A stretch of DNA of 7,334 nt from Halanaerobiaceae bacterium. GTDB taxonomy: Bacteria; Bacillota; Halanaerobiia; Halanaerobiales; Halarsenatibacteraceae. The stretch spans positions 1-7,334 of the forward strand of contig PWHA01000322.1 of assembly GCA_003554685.1 (NCBI GenBank), in the 5' to 3' direction. Position 1 is the first letter of the stretch. Each line of letters begins with the position of its first letter. Shown in pieces: positions 4,985-7,334 of this stretch. Under the pieces are notes generated by a model. That model was not told where the DNA came from, did not search any database, and was given only the letters and a program-made list of their open reading frames with translations. A program made the translations under genes and the position numbers.

Positions 4985-7334
4985 TTGTATAACTGGTCAA
5001 ATTTAAAGAAAATTGCTGCTTTATCTGTGATTTTTGCTCTGGTTCTTGGTTTCGGTCTGGCTGGAGAGGTGGCAGCTGAAGAAGATGTTCCCTATGGCGG
5101 CTGGCTTGACAGTATTGTTGGTATTGAAGAAGCAGATTCTGCAGCTGCGGTAACCAGAATGGAAGCAGGAGAAATTCACATTCATGCAGAAACTCTGACA
5201 GATCCGGACCTGCTGGAAAGAGTGCAGGATCATGAAGCAATCCAGTATGTAGAGAACTTCGGTTCCTATGGAGAGTTAACCCTTAATCCTGCCGGCACAC
5301 CTGAGGAGCCTTATTTTGAAGAAACGGGAGAACTTAATCCCTTTGCAGTACCAAGGATTCGGGAATCTCTTAACTGGCTGGTTGACAGAGAATATATAGC
5401 AGATGAACTCTATGGTGGTCTGGCAGTTCCTAAGTTTACCCAACTTGGTTCAGCCTTTGCTGATTATGCCCGTCACATAGAAACTGTCCGGGAAATTGAG
5501 GTAGAATACTCTCATAATCCCGAAAGAGCTGAAGAGATTATTGAAGAAGAGATGCTGACTCTGGGAGCAGAGATGGTTGACGGAGTCTGGCACTATGATG
5601 GTGAACCGGTTGAGATTACAACTCTAATTAGAGTAGAAGACGAAAGACATGATGTGGGAGATTATGTTTCTGATCTGCTGGAAGACCAGGGCTTTGTAGT
5701 TCAAAGAAACTATGCTACTGCCGCAGAAGCTTCTCCTATCTGGATGACCGGTAATCCTCATGCCGGAGAATGGAGTGTTTATACTGGCGGATGGATTTCA
5801 ACAGTTGTATCCCGGGATGAAGGTCCTGATTTTGACTTCTTCTTCACTGAAAGAGGACTGGGAACCCCGCTTTATATGGAATATGATCCTCCAGAAGAGG
5901 CGGATGAGATCTGGCATAGACTGGCCATCAGGGATTTTGAAGACATGGGAGAAAGAGCTGAACTTTTTGAACAGGCTCTCTGGTACTCAGTAGAAAATGC
6001 CAAGCGGATCTGGACTGATGATTCCCTCTCTTTCAGCCCCCACAGGGAAGAGGTAACTCTGGCCCATGACTATGCTGGAGGAATCTCAGGCTCCTGGCTC
6101 TGGGGACATACCGTAAGATACGAAGATGAAATTGGGGGAGAGATTACTGTCAGCATGCCCTCTATTCTCTCTGAACCCTGGAACCCCACGCACGGCAGTA
6201 ACTGGATTTTCGATATGATGTTTATCAGAGCTACTTCAGAAGCAGGTTATATGTTTGACCCCTATACCGGCCTGCATTATCCCAATCAGTTCGAAACTGC
6301 CGAGGTTTATATCAGAGAGGGCCTGCCGGTAGATCAGACTCTGGACTGGGTGGAATTGGAATTTGTTTCTGAAGAAGAAAACACCGTGCCGGAAGATGCC
6401 TGGTATGACTGGGATGCTGAAGCTCAGGAATTCACTACAGTCGGCGAGGAGTTTGATGAGCTGCCAGTGGCCAACCGCCGGGTAGTAACCACCTATCCTG
6501 AAGATCACGGTATAACCTGGCATGATGGCAGTGAGTTCTCTCTTGCAGATATGGTCTGGTTTTTAATTCTTGATATGGATCGGGCCCAGGAAGAGAGCGA
6601 AATCTTTGATTCCGCTACAGTGCCGGATTATGAAAGCTTCATGGATACCTTCAAGGGAGTAAGAATTCTGGATGACGATCCCATAACAATTGAATGGTAT
6701 TCTGATCTCTACTATTTAGATGCTGAAATGTACATTCCCTCACTCTTTCCTCTCTGGGATCAGGGCTCAGGTGCCTGGCACAATATGGCAGTAGCCTTCC
6801 AGGCAGAAGCATCGGGCAATATAGCTCATACTGCTGATAAAGCCGATGCGGAAGATATTGAATGGGCTAGCTATATAGGTGGTCCCAGTCTGGAATATCT
6901 GGAAGAGGAACTGGAGTGGATGATTGAAGAAAATTATATTCCCTATGAAAATACTCTGGGAGAATTTATTAGTGAAGAGGAAGCCCAGCAGAGATATGAC
7001 AATCTCAATAACTGGTATGAAGAGCAGGATCATTTCTGGCTGGGAACCGGCCCCTATCATTTAGATGTAGTTCACCATGTAGAGGGAATAGTGGAGCTGG
7101 CCAGATTTGAAGATTATAATTACCCTGCTGATCGCTGGGAAATCTTTGCTGATCCTATTATTCCTGAAGTAGGAATAACCGGTCCTGGTTCTATCTTTAC
7201 AGGCAACGCAGAAACCTTTGATGTGGCAATAGAATTTGAAGATGAGCCCTTTGCCAGTGAAAATATAGTAGAAACATCCTATCTGCTATTTGACCATAAT
7301 AACAATTTAGTTGCTTCTGGAGAGCTGTCAGAAG
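4985..7334 (+). CDS. Secreted family 5-like ABC transporter solute-binding protein, apparently circularly permuted; 3' end cut by window edge
   Basis: The frame is open for 783 codons to the window edge. Residues 1-31 form a signal peptide: Lys8-Lys9, a hydrophobic core (10-26) and a probable cut after Val-Ala-Ala (29-31). There is no lipobox and no cysteine anywhere, so it is not a lipoprotein. Residues 41-63 (LDSIVG, then AAAVTRMEAGEI), 118-145 (NPFAVPRIRESLNWLVDREYI) and the 208-271 segment resemble the C-terminal half of family 5 (OppA/DppA-like) binding proteins. Residues 384-410 (GGEITVSMP, WNPTHGSNW), 509-528 (GITWHDGSEFSLADMVWFL), 557-570 and 687-711 (GTGPYHLD..ARFEDYNY) resemble the N-terminal half. 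The halves are thus in reversed order. From about 727 a beta-rich domain begins (VGITGPGSIFTG..ETFDVAIEF). The protein is very rich in Glu and Asp, fitting a protein outside a halophile cell. The ligand (peptide, sugar or other) cannot be told; the permease genes would be expected downstream. Binding-protein type is fairly sure, the permutation is my inference. Confidence 0.82.
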   Translation, partial: MYNWSNLKKIAALSVIFALVLGFGLAGEVAAEEDVPYGGWLDSIVGIEEADSAAAVTRMEAGEIHIHAETLTDPDLLERVQDHEAIQYVENFGSYGELTLNPAGTPEEPYFEETGELNPFAVPRIRESLNWLVDREYIADELYGGLAVPKFTQLGSAFADYARHIETVREIEVEYSHNPERAEEIIEEEMLTLGAEMVDGVWHYDGEPVEITTLIRVEDERHDVGDYVSDLLEDQGFVVQRNYATAAEASPIWMTGNPHAGEWSVYTGGWISTVVSRDEGPDFDFFFTERGLGTPLYMEYDPPEEADEIWHRLAIRDFEDMGERAELFEQALWYSVENAKRIWTDDSLSFSPHREEVTLAHDYAGGISGSWLWGHTVRYEDEIGGEITVSMPSILSEPWNPTHGSNWIFDMMFIRATSEAGYMFDPYTGLHYPNQFETAEVYIREGLPVDQTLDWVELEFVSEEENTVPEDAWYDWDAEAQEFTTVGEEFDELPVANRRVVTTYPEDHGITWHDGSEFSLADMVWFLILDMDRAQEESEIFDSATVPDYESFMDTFKGVRILDDDPITIEWYSDLYYLDAEMYIPSLFPLWDQGSGAWHNMAVAFQAEASGNIAHTADKADAEDIEWASYIGGPSLEYLEEELEWMIEENYIPYENTLGEFISEEEAQQRYDNLNNWYEEQDHFWLGTGPYHLDVVHHVEGIVELARFEDYNYPADRWEIFADPIIPEVGITGPGSIFTGNAETFDVAIEFEDEPFASENIVETSYLLFDHNNNLVASGELSE

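Noticed and set aside
4959..5240. Two overlapping - strand frames at the start of the binding protein gene
   Set aside because: They oppose the signal peptide and first lobe of a long continuous + strand frame; no ribosome site or domain supports them.
5760..5993. 77-codon + strand frame inside the binding protein gene
   Set aside because: It is in another frame of a continuous long coding region and has no start signal.
6236..7060. Two - strand frames opposite the second half of the binding protein gene
   Set aside because: They are shadows of the acidic + strand coding sequence and show no recognisable protein features.

Overview
The window reads as bacterial chromosome from an anaerobic, probably halophilic Firmicutes-type organism; a Halanaerobiales-like bacterium is my best guess. 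The reasons are four tightly packed cobalamin genes of anaerobic-bacterium type, strong Shine-Dalgarno sites of the GGGGAG kind, frequent GTG/TTG starts, and a very acidic secreted binding protein, as expected for a protein exposed to high salt. The lineage is an inference; there is no rRNA or other marker here to prove it.

Left part (1-4428), + strand: the downstream end of a cobalamin (B12) operon. The order is cobQ/cbiP (5' end cut by the window edge), cbiB, cobD and a pduX-like threonine kinase. Adjacent genes are 1 nt apart or overlap, so they are almost certainly co-transcribed and translationally coupled. PduX-like kinase makes L-threonine phosphate, CobD decarboxylates it to (R)-1-amino-2-propanol O-phosphate, CobQ amidates the corrin ring to cobyric acid, and CbiB joins the two into adenosylcobinamide (phosphate). 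The whole aminopropanol linker branch is therefore encoded as one unit.

Middle part (4429-4984): about 556 bases of very AT-rich DNA with no convincing protein gene. It holds a 13-bp tandem repeat, two inverted repeats, a near-consensus sigma-70/sigma-A promoter (TTGACA, 17 bp, TACAAT), and about 75 bases after its -10 a good intrinsic terminator. Beyond that lie an orphan Shine-Dalgarno-like stretch and the leader of the next gene. A promoter followed so soon by a terminator suggests either a roughly 100-nt small RNA or an attenuated leader for the next gene.

Right part (4985-7334), + strand: a long gene open to the window end (783 codons visible, 3' end missing). It starts at TTG after a good ribosome binding site and encodes a secreted, cysteine-free, very acidic protein related to family 5 (peptide/nickel-type) ABC transporter solute-binding proteins. 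Its most striking property is the order of its parts: motifs that belong to the C-terminal half of a classical family 5 protein come first, and the N-terminal-half motifs come second, followed by the start of what looks like a beta-sandwich domain. This looks like a circular permutation of the solute-binding fold and is the main item for follow-up.
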